Assembly: GCA_964592405.1 (NCBI GenBank)
Contig: CAZQBY010000002.1
Span: 61,056 to 125,055, forward strand
Direction: 5' to 3'
Length of the DNA stretch: 64,000 nt
Origin: CAZQBY01 sp964592405 [NCBI: uncultured archaeon]
Lineage (GTDB): Archaea > Altiarchaeota > Altiarchaeia > JAFGQM01
Below the pieces are notes generated by a model. That model did not search any database, had not been told where the DNA came from, and was given only the letters and a program-made list of their open reading frames with translations. Shown here one piece after another: positions 17,392 through 25,381 of this stretch. Position 1 is the stretch's first letter. The number at the start of each line of letters is the position of its first letter. A program made the translations under genes and the position numbers.

Positions 17392-18365
17392 CAGAAGGTT
17401 TCCGAAGGCAGTATTTGTTTATCCACCGCAGATATAATCAGATACTTTCTCTGGTTGTTTTTGAGATTGGCCACAAGCGCCTTGTATTTTGGATAATATA
17501 TGGTCTGTGTTTCAATAGTTATACTCTCTTCCATAAGGGTTTTGTAGACTGGAGGGCGCTGGATTATCTGAGGCGTAAGGACCCTGGTGGTATAATCCTG
17601 CGGAGCAGCCTGCGTTCCAAGGACAGCACTTCTTGGTATGGGTTTTTCAGGGTTGAACTGGACCGTGGGTTTATCCCTGATATAGTTTTCCAGTACCGGT
17701 TTTTCAGCCCAGTTCAGATCATAATAAATGCTTTTCTCCACTACCTTGTTTACAATTTGTGAAACAGTCAGCTTGAGGGTTGGTGCAGATGAGCTGAAAA
17801 AGCCGCCGGCAGAGGGAGGTGATTCTATGTCATGCACCTTACTATCCATTATGACCTTGATAGTATCCGGATCCAGCGGCAGATTAAACTCCTTGAGGAC
17901 TTCAAATATGCCCCGGTAGGTAGCCCTTATAAGGTGTATGGGCTCGTATATTTTTGTCAGTGACTCAACACGAAGGTCCGTGGGTTGCGGGCCGCCAAAG
18001 AAGCCGGAGAATGCCTTGGTCTTGAGGCCCCCGGATTCCAGTGCATCTTCGGCAGCCTTAAAATCCATGGATTCCTTCAGAGCCAGTATAACCGGTGGCT
18101 TTGTTATGATCTTCTTGACATCCAGTGCAGGGACTTGGGATGGTTTTGGGGGCGCTTTTGGAGGTGTTTTTGGAGACGGTTTCGGAGGCGGTACCTGCCT
18201 CTGGGCCTGAGCCGGTTTTTGTGCAGCTGGCTGTGGGCCGGTCACCGGCTCTTTGACTTTTTGGCCGGATGTAGTGAAGGGCACTATTTTCGGAACCGCA
18301 GCACCGCAATTTGTGCAGAACTTAGCATCATCGTGCAGTTGCATCCCGCATCTGGGGCAGAACAT
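17391..18365 (-). CDS. Zinc-ribbon protein with proline-rich linker, first gene of the resection unit
   Basis: This 324-aa protein starts with a double-CxxC zinc ribbon (MFCPRCGMQLHDDAKFCTNC), then a Pro/Lys/Gln-rich linker (residues about 40-80), and a folded domain with VILALKESMDFKAAEDALES, YEPIHLIRATYRGIFEVLKE and KYLIISAVDKQILPSE near the end. The C-terminal domain is not one I recognise. The ribbon plus linker design is typical of archaeal adaptor proteins. It heads the nine-gene minus-strand unit and overlaps nurA by 1 nt, so a link to end resection is plausible but unproven. Confidence 0.65.
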   Translation of the reverse strand: MFCPRCGMQLHDDAKFCTNCGAAVPKIVPFTTSGQKVKEPVTGPQPAAQKPAQAQRQVPPPKPSPKTPPKAPPKPSQVPALDVKKIITKPPVILALKESMDFKAAEDALESGGLKTKAFSGFFGGPQPTDLRVESLTKIYEPIHLIRATYRGIFEVLKEFNLPLDPDTIKVIMDSKVHDIESPPSAGGFFSSSAPTLKLTVSQIVNKVVEKSIYYDLNWAEKPVLENYIRDKPTVQFNPEKPIPRSAVLGTQAAPQDYTTRVLTPQIIQRPPVYKTLMEESITIETQTIYYPKYKALVANLKNNQRKYLIISAVDKQILPSETF

Positions 18366-18387
18366 CTTGTTACCTCACTTGAAAACC

Positions 18388-18397
18388 TATATTTAAA
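18388..18397 (+). promoter_or_regulatory. TATA box of the HDAC-like gene
   Basis: TATATTTAAA ends 20 nt before the GTG at 18418, which supports leaderless initiation at that GTG. The divergent Zn-ribbon gene starts at 18365, so both promoters share this 52-bp gap. Confidence 0.55.
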
Positions 18398-18417
18398 CTC
18401 TTTCCCATAAAAAACTT

Positions 18418-19257
18418 GTGGATGTCTTCTTTGATCCTGTGTTCCTGAAGCATGATACCGGTTTCCACCCGGAAAACGCCGGCAGGCTGGAGCTGATATT
18501 GGACTCACTGGATGAGGATAAGCTGAAGAAGCCGCGCAATGGAGAGGGGTTCCTCAAGCTGGCCCACACGCCTGATTACATCACCAAGGTCAGGCAGGCC
18601 TGCAAAGATGGCGGTTATCTTGACATGGACACTCCTGTCTCGCCTGACACCTACAAAGCGGCATGCATGGCAGTCGGGGCTGCAGTAGATGCCTCAGAAT
18701 CCGAAGGCTTCGCGCTGGTGAGGCCACCGGGGCACCACGCCTTCGCGGACCGCGGGTCTGGGTTCTGCATATTCAACAACATGGCCATAGCGGCCATCAG
18801 GCTAGCTGAAAAGGGTAAAAGGGTCTTCATCTTGGACATAGATGTACACCATGGAAACGGAACGGAGGCATTGGTGTTGGGAAGGGAAAACATAGAGTTC
18901 CTCTCCATACATCAGAGCCCTCTTTATCCAGGAAGCGGGCTGACAGACCGGCCCCCAAATGTGATTAACATTCCCCTTCCGCCGAACACTGGTGACGAGG
19001 GTTACATTGCTGCTCTAGAAGAGAGGGTCGAACCAGAGATAAAAAAATTTGATCCGGATAATGTTGGAGTCTCAGTCGGCTTTGACGCCTACTATCTGGA
19101 CTGTGGTTCTGTCTTAGGTAATGCCCTGACTATCACACAGAAGACCTATAAAAGGATCAGGGATATGCTCATACCTTATAAAACCTTCTTCACACTTGAA
19201 GGCGGATACCACCCCCGGAGCCTGCTGGAGGGTGCACACGCGCTGATGGACTTATGA
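18418..19257 (+). CDS. Histone deacetylase / acetylpolyamine amidohydrolase family protein
   Basis: This 279-aa zinc-dependent deacetylase has FVRPPGHHA-type and zinc motifs: LVRPPGHHAFADR (about residue 101), ILDIDVHHGNGTEAL (about residue 140), SVGFDAYYLD (the usual FDAH is FDAY here) and LEGGYHP near the end. These carry the tandem His, the Asp/His zinc ligands and the Gly-rich loop. Natural substrates in archaea could be acetylated polyamines, lysines or small acetyl compounds. GTG start by promoter spacing. Its stop overlaps the next gene as ATGA, so it is coupled to an unknown basic protein. Confidence 0.87.
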   Translation: MDVFFDPVFLKHDTGFHPENAGRLELILDSLDEDKLKKPRNGEGFLKLAHTPDYITKVRQACKDGGYLDMDTPVSPDTYKAACMAVGAAVDASESEGFALVRPPGHHAFADRGSGFCIFNNMAIAAIRLAEKGKRVFILDIDVHHGNGTEALVLGRENIEFLSIHQSPLYPGSGLTDRPPNVINIPLPPNTGDEGYIAALEERVEPEIKKFDPDNVGVSVGFDAYYLDCGSVLGNALTITQKTYKRIRDMLIPYKTFFTLEGGYHPRSLLEGAHALMDL

Positions 19258-19910
19258 TGACCAGAAAGCATAAGACGAGGGCCATGACACCAGCAAGGAA
19301 GTTCAGGATATCTGCAAGTAATCCTGTATTAATGTCTGAAGTTAAGGTAGTAAAGGAAAGGGAAGGAGCAACGAGCTTTGGCACAGGGCCGTGCTTCACG
19401 CTGGTCTTCCAGCGCAGGGGCAAAGTTGTAAGGGAGAGGGGACCGCATGGCGTTAGGAGAAAGCGGGGGAAACCCACAAGCGTCATCTGGCATGCCATGC
19501 CGACTTATATCTACTACAACCCCCGGCAGGGGCCGGAGGGTAGTAAAGAGGTAGCGAAAAAGCTGAAGGAGGCAGGGGGGCTCCGAAAGTATGAAACTGA
19601 TGAATTTCACCCAAAGACTGTTACAGACGGCATACTGGACTATCTTTACGGCAGGGGGAGAGGAAGTGCGCGGATATCTGTAACCATCATACCGGGCAGG
19701 ATGACCCTGAATAGTCCGCTTTTTTCAAGATCTATGGATGAGATAATAAAGCTCCTGCACATGTACAAAAAGGAAGGCAAGATACACAGCCTCCGCACCC
19801 GTGGGATATCAAAGGGCAAGGGAAGTCTTATCACACATGTGGACCAACACGGAAGGATATACAGAGACTCATTGAAGCCGTGGAAGAGAAGAGGGGAGGG
19901 TAGAGCATAA
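19254..19910 (+). CDS. Unknown basic protein coupled to the HDAC-like gene
   Basis: This 218-aa protein is rich in Lys/Arg/Gly. It begins MMTRKHKTRAMTPARKFR and has RRGKVVRERGPHGVRRKRG, then FHPKTVTDGILDYLYGRGRG, ISVTIIPGRMTLNS, and a basic tail LKPWKRRGEGRA. The middle part (HP..., Gly/Arg run, TIIPG-M) resembles the unknown protein at 13368-13970, so both may belong to one lineage-specific family. There is no known motif. ATGA overlap with the deacetylase gene suggests translational coupling. Nucleic-acid binding is inferred from charge only. Confidence 0.65.
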   Translation: MMTRKHKTRAMTPARKFRISASNPVLMSEVKVVKEREGATSFGTGPCFTLVFQRRGKVVRERGPHGVRRKRGKPTSVIWHAMPTYIYYNPRQGPEGSKEVAKKLKEAGGLRKYETDEFHPKTVTDGILDYLYGRGRGSARISVTIIPGRMTLNSPLFSRSMDEIIKLLHMYKKEGKIHSLRTRGISKGKGSLITHVDQHGRIYRDSLKPWKRRGEGRA

Positions 19911-20046
19911 AGACAAAAAGGTAAAATCAAAACAGGATAGCCTGGCAGCCTGCTTGGGCAAGGGGACACCCGCACATCTGGGATGAAGGCATATGGGGGT
20001 GTGTAGATCTGTCCCGGCGTCAGGATTTACAGACTGAAGTGAAAAA

Positions 20047-20703
20047 ATGGTGAAAACCATTTTTATTCCATGCCGCGCGGAGGCGGACATCAAGCTCGTG
20101 GTTGAGAGCATATTGGAGAAGGTGGACTACGACAAGATAGGCCTGGTGACGACGGCCCAGTTTGTCCACCAGTTGAATGAAGTCAAAAGGGGACTTGAGA
20201 AGGGGGGTAAGACCGTTGTCATCTCCCCGGGCCACCCAAACCCCGGACAGATCCTGGGCTGTGATGTGCGCGCAGCAAGGGATGCCGACTGCTATGTCTA
20301 TCTGGGCACAGGCCACTTCCACCCGCTGAGGGTGGCAGAGGAGACTGGCAAGCCCGTGTTCATGGTCCACCCGAGCGGAGGTATTGAGGCAGTATCCGAA
20401 GACCAGCTTATGAAGCGCGCAAAGATACGCGCTGCGCGCATGCACAGGTTCAAAGAGGCTAAGACCGTGGGCGTGATAGTCTCTACAAAACCGGGTCAGA
20501 ACAGGATAGGAAAGGCACTGGAATTGAGGGAGAGGCTCAGAGGAAAAAAACAAACGTTTATATTCGCCGCGAATGAAATTAAACCCGACTGTTTTGAAGG
20601 ATATGATGTGGACGCATGGGTCAATACGGCGTGCCCGCGAATTACCGAGGACCGTTTTGGAAGGCCCATGGTTGACATTTCTGAGATCTGGAGGGATTTG
20701 TAA
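20047..20703 (+). CDS. Dph2-like diphthamide synthase lacking domain 1
   Basis: This 218-aa protein matches the second and third domains of archaeal Dph2, which transfers a 3-amino-3-carboxypropyl group from SAM to the EF2 histidine. GLVTTAQFVHQL and SPGHPNPGQILGCDV carry the domain-2 Cys; YLGTGHFHPLRVA and VNTACPRI carry the domain-3 Cys. Full-length Dph2 is about 330-340 aa and uses one Cys from each of three domains to bind [4Fe-4S]; here domain 1 is absent. The 136 nt upstream contain no open frame that could encode it. It lies before csl4 and rpoL, a neighbourhood I recall for Dph2 in other archaea. Possibly a second, separate subunit supplies domain 1. Confidence 0.75.
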   Translation: MVKTIFIPCRAEADIKLVVESILEKVDYDKIGLVTTAQFVHQLNEVKRGLEKGGKTVVISPGHPNPGQILGCDVRAARDADCYVYLGTGHFHPLRVAEETGKPVFMVHPSGGIEAVSEDQLMKRAKIRAARMHRFKEAKTVGVIVSTKPGQNRIGKALELRERLRGKKQTFIFAANEIKPDCFEGYDVDAWVNTACPRITEDRFGRPMVDISEIWRDL

Positions 20704-20723
20704 GGATTTAATAAGAGTGAAAA

Positions 20724-21278
20724 ATGGCTGAAAAATTTGTTATACCCGGGGATGTTGTGAAAACCCAGAAAGGAACCGGCCCCGGCCTTTATACTGAGAA
20801 CGGCCAGACGTATGCTGCGCTGGCCGGGATATTGAAGGAGGATGACAAGATGGTCTCAGTGGAGTCTATAAACCCACTGGTAGAGGTACATGAGGGGGAC
20901 ACGGTAATAGCATCTGTTGAGGCTATCAAGGGGGAGAAGGTCGTGCTAGTGAAGATACTGAAGGTTGTGGGAAAACAGAGGACCCTGCCGACAGAGGACT
21001 ATGGGGTTATAAGAGTCATGGACATTGCCCCGGGCTACACGGAAAAGGCCAGTGATGAGTTCAAGGTTGGTGATATCGTGAAGGCAGAGGTTATGTATGT
21101 ACTGCCCGATGATATAATACTGACTACAAAAGGACCAAATCTGGGGGTTATTGAGGGCTATTGCTCCAGATGTAGGAGCATACTCCGGATGAAGGGAGAC
21201 AGACTCTTTTGCGACATATGCGATCGTTTCGAGAGGCGAAAGGTGTCAAGGGATTATCTAATAAAAAAGGGGGAATGA
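20724..21278 (+). CDS. csl4: Exosome RNA-binding subunit Csl4
   Basis: This 184-aa cap protein of the archaeal RNA exosome recruits substrates to the Rrp41-Rrp42 ring. It has an N-terminal strand region (VIPGDVVKTQKGTGPGLYTE), a central S1 domain (FKVGDIVKAEVMYVLPDDI, about residues 108-126) and a C-terminal zinc ribbon with CSRC and CDIC. Length and domain order match the family. It starts 20 bp after the Dph2-like gene and ends 1 nt before rpoL. Confidence 0.92.
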   Translation: MAEKFVIPGDVVKTQKGTGPGLYTENGQTYAALAGILKEDDKMVSVESINPLVEVHEGDTVIASVEAIKGEKVVLVKILKVVGKQRTLPTEDYGVIRVMDIAPGYTEKASDEFKVGDIVKAEVMYVLPDDIILTTKGPNLGVIEGYCSRCRSILRMKGDRLFCDICDRFERRKVSRDYLIKKGE

Positions 21279-21279
21279 C

Positions 21280-21546
21280 ATGGAGGCAAAGATAATAGAA
21301 AAAAAGAAGGGAAAGACAAGATTTTCACTGAAGGGCGTTGACCATACGCTGATGAATCTGCTCACAAAGAAGCTTATGGAGAGCAAGGGTGTTGAATTTG
21401 CCACCTATTCAGTCCCGCATCCGCTCTTGGAGGAATTCCAACTTACTGTAAAAGCAAGGGATCCGGAAGGCGAGGTGAAAAAGGCCCTTGATGGCCTCAA
21501 GAAGGAAACCGCCCAGATGGGAAAGGCCTTCAGGACAGCCAAATAA
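21280..21546 (+). CDS. rpoL: RNA polymerase subunit L (Rpo11/RpoL)
   Basis: This 88-aa protein pairs with subunit D to nucleate RNA polymerase assembly. DHTLMNLLTKKLMES, FATYSVPHPLLEEFQLTV and the C-terminal helix match the alpha-like dimerisation fold of L/Rpb11. Length is typical. It sits between csl4 and the DUF99-signal peptidase gene; csl4-rpoL linkage is common in archaea. Confidence 0.92.
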   Translation: MEAKIIEKKKGKTRFSLKGVDHTLMNLLTKKLMESKGVEFATYSVPHPLLEEFQLTVKARDPEGEVKKALDGLKKETAQMGKAFRTAK

Positions 21547-21563
21547 ACAACAGATCCTCCAAA

Positions 21564-23033
21564 ATGCCGCTGGGTGGTCTGAAATGGAGGGATGAGCTAG
21601 AGCCCAAGGAGTTCAGGAGAATCAAGAGCGAGGTCCAGATTCTGGGCATAGATGATGCGCCCTTCGGGAGGAAGGACAAGAATGTCAAGATAGTTGCAGT
21701 CCTTACGCGGGGTGCCAAGATGCTGGACGGCGTCTTTCACTCCAGTATAAAAAAGGATGGGCTTGATGCCACAGACAGGATAATCCAGCTTGTAAAGGAC
21801 ATAAAGCGTGAGAACGTGCGCACCATACTGCTGGACGGTATCACATACGGCGGCTTCAACACTGTTGACATCCAGAGAGTTTACCATGAGACTGGTATTC
21901 CGGTAATTGTTTCTATGCAGAAGCGCCCGGACCACGCAAAGATACATGCAGCCCTGAGGAATCTTGAGAATGCAGATCTGAGGAAGAGTATGATAGATGC
22001 AGCCGGCAGGGTATATGAGATCCGGCTGGATGGTAACAGAAAGGTTTATATGCAGACTGCCGGGATAAGGAGGGAAGATGCAGAGGAGATTATCAGGCTC
22101 ACAACAGTTAATGGCCTGGTGCCGGAGCCAATACGGGCAGCCCATATGATAGCCAAGGGTGCCTACACTGAGATACCAAAAGAGCAGCGCAATGATGAAT
22201 GGCTGCATATGAAAGCGTATAACTATGTGAGGGATACCCACAGAAAGGTCAAAAAGTGGAAGAGGAAAACCTTTCCGGGCTTTGCCGGCGAAGTAGTCAG
22301 CTTCCTTTTTGCCCTTTTGCTCGCCTGGCTCTTCATACAGATGTTGGGCTGGATGCTAAACACATCCTCACCACTGGTGGTTGTAGAATCAGAGTCTATG
22401 GTGCATACCGGCGACTGGATGACATGGTATTTCGACCATAATCTTGACCCAATGACCTATGGCTTTGGCAGCGGGATGGGCGTCGGCGATATCATAATCG
22501 TAAAGGGAGACAATCCTGATGATATAAACATAGGGGATGTAATCCTGTACACCAAATACAGCTCCAGGACAATCGGCGGCGAGCCGGTTATCCACAGGGT
22601 AGTTGGTATTGTGGGCATAAACGGTGATGAGGTTTACACTGAGGGCGCGGTAAGATGGGACGGAGAAAGGATTATTACACCATGTAGCAGCAGTTCTAGT
22701 TACAGCCTTGATGAGATAAGGAGCCTGTATTCGGGCGATGCTATAAACCGTGTAGTGCCGGGGGTGAAGGACGATCTGACCAGCTTCCGGCTTTTCATAA
22801 CAAAGGGGGACAACCCCAAAAACAATCCCCGGGAAGACCAGTGCAGATTTGGAGGCTCTCCGATGATATCCTATCCCGTCCATGAAAGAACTGTTGTTGG
22901 GAGGGCCAAACTTGACATTCCTTATATCGGATACGTCAAGCTGGGTCTGGTCTGCGCCTACCGCTTTGCCACAGGCAACGTCTGCGGCTGCAGGTGCTGG
23001 TGGGCCGCCGACCATCCCAACTGCTGCAGGTAA
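21564..23033 (+). CDS. DUF99 (endonuclease V-like) domain fused to archaeal signal peptidase I
   Basis: This single 489-codon frame contains two unrelated domains. Residues 1-200 form a complete DUF99 domain, a family related to endonuclease V: ILGIDDAPFGRKDKN, DGLDATDRI, ILLDGITYGGFNTVDI, YMQTAGI, EPIRAAHMIAKGAY. After a basic helical linker comes a membrane segment (FLFALLLAWLFIQMLGWM, about residue 245) and an S26B signal peptidase domain with nucleophile VESESMVHTGDW (Ser), PVIHRVVGI (His in place of the bacterial Lys) and ITKGDNPKNN (Asp). The C-terminus is Cys-rich (CGCRCWW). No stop or frameshift separates the domains. The nuclease half would be cytoplasmic and the peptidase half outside. 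Confidence 0.82.
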   Translation: MPLGGLKWRDELEPKEFRRIKSEVQILGIDDAPFGRKDKNVKIVAVLTRGAKMLDGVFHSSIKKDGLDATDRIIQLVKDIKRENVRTILLDGITYGGFNTVDIQRVYHETGIPVIVSMQKRPDHAKIHAALRNLENADLRKSMIDAAGRVYEIRLDGNRKVYMQTAGIRREDAEEIIRLTTVNGLVPEPIRAAHMIAKGAYTEIPKEQRNDEWLHMKAYNYVRDTHRKVKKWKRKTFPGFAGEVVSFLFALLLAWLFIQMLGWMLNTSSPLVVVESESMVHTGDWMTWYFDHNLDPMTYGFGSGMGVGDIIIVKGDNPDDINIGDVILYTKYSSRTIGGEPVIHRVVGIVGINGDEVYTEGAVRWDGERIITPCSSSSSYSLDEIRSLYSGDAINRVVPGVKDDLTSFRLFITKGDNPKNNPREDQCRFGGSPMISYPVHERTVVGRAKLDIPYIGYVKLGLVCAYRFATGNVCGCRCWWAADHPNCCR

Positions 23034-23037
23034 CGCA

Positions 23038-23436
23038 ATGGAAAAAAAGATATCCCGGATAACTGCAGATGCTGTCATAATAGAAAACGGCAAGATACTT
23101 CTTATAAAGAGAGGCAGGGAGCCGTTCAGGGGAAGCTGGGCCCTTCCGGGAGGACATGTAGAGTATAATGAGGTGGTTGAGGATACCATGGTGCGTGAGG
23201 CAAGAGAGGAAACTGGGCTGGATGTAGAGCCCGCCGGGATTGTAGGGGTTTATTCCAAGCCCGGGCGGGATCCACGGGGGCATTATGTGACAATAGCATA
23301 CCTCGCAAGGGTTAGGGGCGGATGCCCTAGACCAGGTGATGACGCGGAAGATGTTAGATGGTGGCCGCTCGATAATCTACCAGAGATGGCCTTCGACCAC
23401 GCGGAAATCATCCGGGATGCAGAAGGTTTGGTCTAA
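23038..23436 (+). CDS. Nudix hydrolase
   Basis: This 132-aa protein has a clear Nudix box: GGHVEYNEVVEDTMVREA continues into REETGL, fitting the Gx5Ex7REUXEExGU pattern. The N-terminal strands (ADAVIIENGKILLIKRG) and ALPGG match ADP-ribose or NTP pyrophosphatase-type Nudix enzymes; the substrate cannot be read from sequence. The ATG at 23038 lies 4 nt after the upstream stop; a longer in-frame extension would run into the previous gene. Confidence 0.87.
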   Translation: MEKKISRITADAVIIENGKILLIKRGREPFRGSWALPGGHVEYNEVVEDTMVREAREETGLDVEPAGIVGVYSKPGRDPRGHYVTIAYLARVRGGCPRPGDDAEDVRWWPLDNLPEMAFDHAEIIRDAEGLV

Positions 23437-23476
23437 TCCTCTTGGGGCGTGATAGATATTATTTAAGGAGCAAAAA

Positions 23477-23538
23477 ATTTTGGCGACCTGTGTCAGCAGC
23501 CTCTTCGCTCACTCTGACAGTCCGGACCGTGCCAAAAT
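23477..23538. other. Nested inverted repeat, possible structured RNA
   Basis: In the 163-bp gap before pcn, ATTTTGGC (23477-23484) is the exact inverse of GCCAAAAT (23531-23538), and inside it TGTCAG (23491-23496) pairs with CTGACA (23514-23519). This gives a long stem with an internal loop. GTCCGGAC at 23520-23527 is also self-complementary. A/T boxes suitable for transcription lie on both sides, so the strand is uncertain. No known RNA family recognised. Confidence 0.45.
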
Positions 23539-23550
23539 ACTCCAAAGTAA

Positions 23551-23560
23551 CCTTTTTATT
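23551..23560 (+). promoter_or_regulatory. TATA box of pcn
   Basis: CCTTTTTATT lies about 40-49 nt before the pcn ATG and would give a short leader containing GGGGG at 23589-23593, 6 nt before the start, so pcn may be one of the few leadered genes here. Confidence 0.5.
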
Positions 23561-23599
23561 CATTGACCCATTAAATTCGCGCAAATTTGGGGGAACGAG

Positions 23600-24340
23600 A
23601 TGCTGAAATTAACAATATCTGATGCCAACTCTTGGAAGAGGAGTGTTGACGCTATAGCCGCACTGATAGACGAGGGGACATTTGAATTCACGGAAGACGG
23701 GATGGCACTCAAGGCCATGGACCCGTCGCAGATAGCAATGGTTGACTTTGAGATGCCAAAAAAGGCGTTCAGGGTTTACAACATCAGTGAGAAACAGAGC
23801 GTTGGTATAGATTTCTCAGAATTGTCTAGGGTTATGAGGAGGGCCCATCCGGATGACACAATCCACATAGAGCTTAAGGAGAACAAACTTGAGATAATAT
23901 TTGAGGGTAAAGGTAAAAGCAAGAGAAGGTTTCTTCTCCCCGTTATAGATGCAACTGCACATCCAAACAAGCCGAAGATAGAGTTTGATGTGGTTGTCAA
24001 GATGCCAGCGAACGATGTCAAGGAGGTGCTGGCAGACGTTGAACTGGTGAGCAACTATGTGGTTTTTGAAGCAGATGCCAAAGGTCTCCGGATATCCTCC
24101 GAAAGCGAGAGCGGCAAGGCCGAGATAGACCTGTCAAAGGATACGCTCATTGAGCTCAAGGCAAAGCAGGCTGCAAGGGCGATGTTCCCGCTGGAGTATC
24201 TGAAAAACATGACGCGCAACACGGATGTTGCAACCGTCATACAGATAAGCCTCAAGAAGGACAACCCGCTGGAGATGAAGTACACCATCGGGGAGGGAAG
24301 CGTTACCTATTTCCTGGCTCCACGGATAGAGAATCCCTGA
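23600..24340 (+). CDS. pcn: DNA polymerase sliding clamp PCNA
   Basis: This 246-aa protein is full length and trimerises to encircle DNA and hold polymerase, ligase and nucleases. N-terminal LTISDANSWKRSVDAI, GMALKAMDPSQIAMVDF, the interdomain region around LPVIDATAHPNKPKI, and C-terminal MKYTIGEGSVTYFLAPRI are typical. It stands just upstream of the two primase genes. EndoQ at 53876, with a C-terminal PIP-like motif, is a likely client within the same window. Confidence 0.95.
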   Translation: MLKLTISDANSWKRSVDAIAALIDEGTFEFTEDGMALKAMDPSQIAMVDFEMPKKAFRVYNISEKQSVGIDFSELSRVMRRAHPDDTIHIELKENKLEIIFEGKGKSKRRFLLPVIDATAHPNKPKIEFDVVVKMPANDVKEVLADVELVSNYVVFEADAKGLRISSESESGKAEIDLSKDTLIELKAKQAARAMFPLEYLKNMTRNTDVATVIQISLKKDNPLEMKYTIGEGSVTYFLAPRIENP

Positions 24341-24436
24341 GCGCCCGCACCAAAGATAGGATTGTCTAGGCTGTTTTCAAATATTTTTATTGTCCTAGAG
24401 CTGAAAACCGCGGACGGTCTTCTCACCGGAGTCAAG

Positions 24437-25381
24437 ATGCCTGGTTATTATCCGTTCCTGAACAGTGAGAGGGACAGGCTCAAATCACTGGATGTGAGAA
24501 TAGAGGATATCGCCGACAGCCCCATATATTCAAAAGCCCTAGAAAACGCCGCCAAGGACATCCTAGGCATGGCCAGTGAACCCGGAGACCGCGACCTGGC
24601 CATAGTAGAATTCACACTGGCAAAGATACTCCTGTCAATAATAGGAAATCCTACATTGAATGAAAGGTATGCAGAGCGCAAGAGTAGCGAGTTTATGCAG
24701 GGACTTGAAAGAGAAAGCCTGCCCTATCTGATAAAAATAGCCCGTGGAGACTTCGGTATGGACATAAAAACCGAGGATAGTCTGAGGATACACTTCATTG
24801 ATTTCCTTAGTTATAAGCCAGATTTCCTCAAACTGTTCCAGATGGATATGCTGAAGGGATATGTTCAGGTAACAAAAAGCCAGCTGGCCTGGATACTGAG
24901 GGGCGCAATAAAGGAAAGAATACTCAAAACAATACCGGAGAGGACAAGGTTCCCGGAAGCTCTGGAGAAGACTGCCAAGGGCATAAAGGAAAGGGCAATA
25001 CGCGAAAGGAGGTTGCCTGCAAGCCGGCCAAGGGTAGGCAAGCTGAACGAGGCTGCACTTCCGCCATGCATAAAGAATATTATAAATGCCTTGGAGACGG
25101 GGACGGCCGGCCACAATGCCCATTTTGTGTTGGTGACCTTTCTCCATGGTCTGGGTTTGGATGAGGAGTCTATACTACAGGTATTCAGGAGATCACCAAG
25201 GTTTAAGGAGAAGACAACACGCTACCAGATAAGGTTCTCAAGGGAGAGAGGATATACATGTCCTGCATGCATATCCATAAAGGAATATGGCTTGTGTCCT
25301 GCAAACTGCCCGAGGAAGCACCCGGTTTCAAATTATTTCCTCAATCTCAAAAAGCTGCGTGCAGAAGGGAGGAAAAAATGA
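24437..25381 (+). CDS. priL: DNA primase large subunit PriL
   Basis: This non-catalytic primase subunit carries a [4Fe-4S] C-terminal domain. Ligand candidates are the Cys in LPPCIKNII and those in GYTCPACIS, LCPANC further on. The N-terminal MPGYYPFLNSERDRLKS matches the usual YPF start of PriL, so the ATG at 24437 is preferred over an in-frame TTG at 24362, which would place a TATA-like ATATTTTTAT (24381-24390) inside the coding region. The stop overlaps the priS start as ATGA. Length (314 aa) fits. Confidence 0.87.
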   Translation: MPGYYPFLNSERDRLKSLDVRIEDIADSPIYSKALENAAKDILGMASEPGDRDLAIVEFTLAKILLSIIGNPTLNERYAERKSSEFMQGLERESLPYLIKIARGDFGMDIKTEDSLRIHFIDFLSYKPDFLKLFQMDMLKGYVQVTKSQLAWILRGAIKERILKTIPERTRFPEALEKTAKGIKERAIRERRLPASRPRVGKLNEAALPPCIKNIINALETGTAGHNAHFVLVTFLHGLGLDEESILQVFRRSPRFKEKTTRYQIRFSRERGYTCPACISIKEYGLCPANCPRKHPVSNYFLNLKKLRAEGRKK

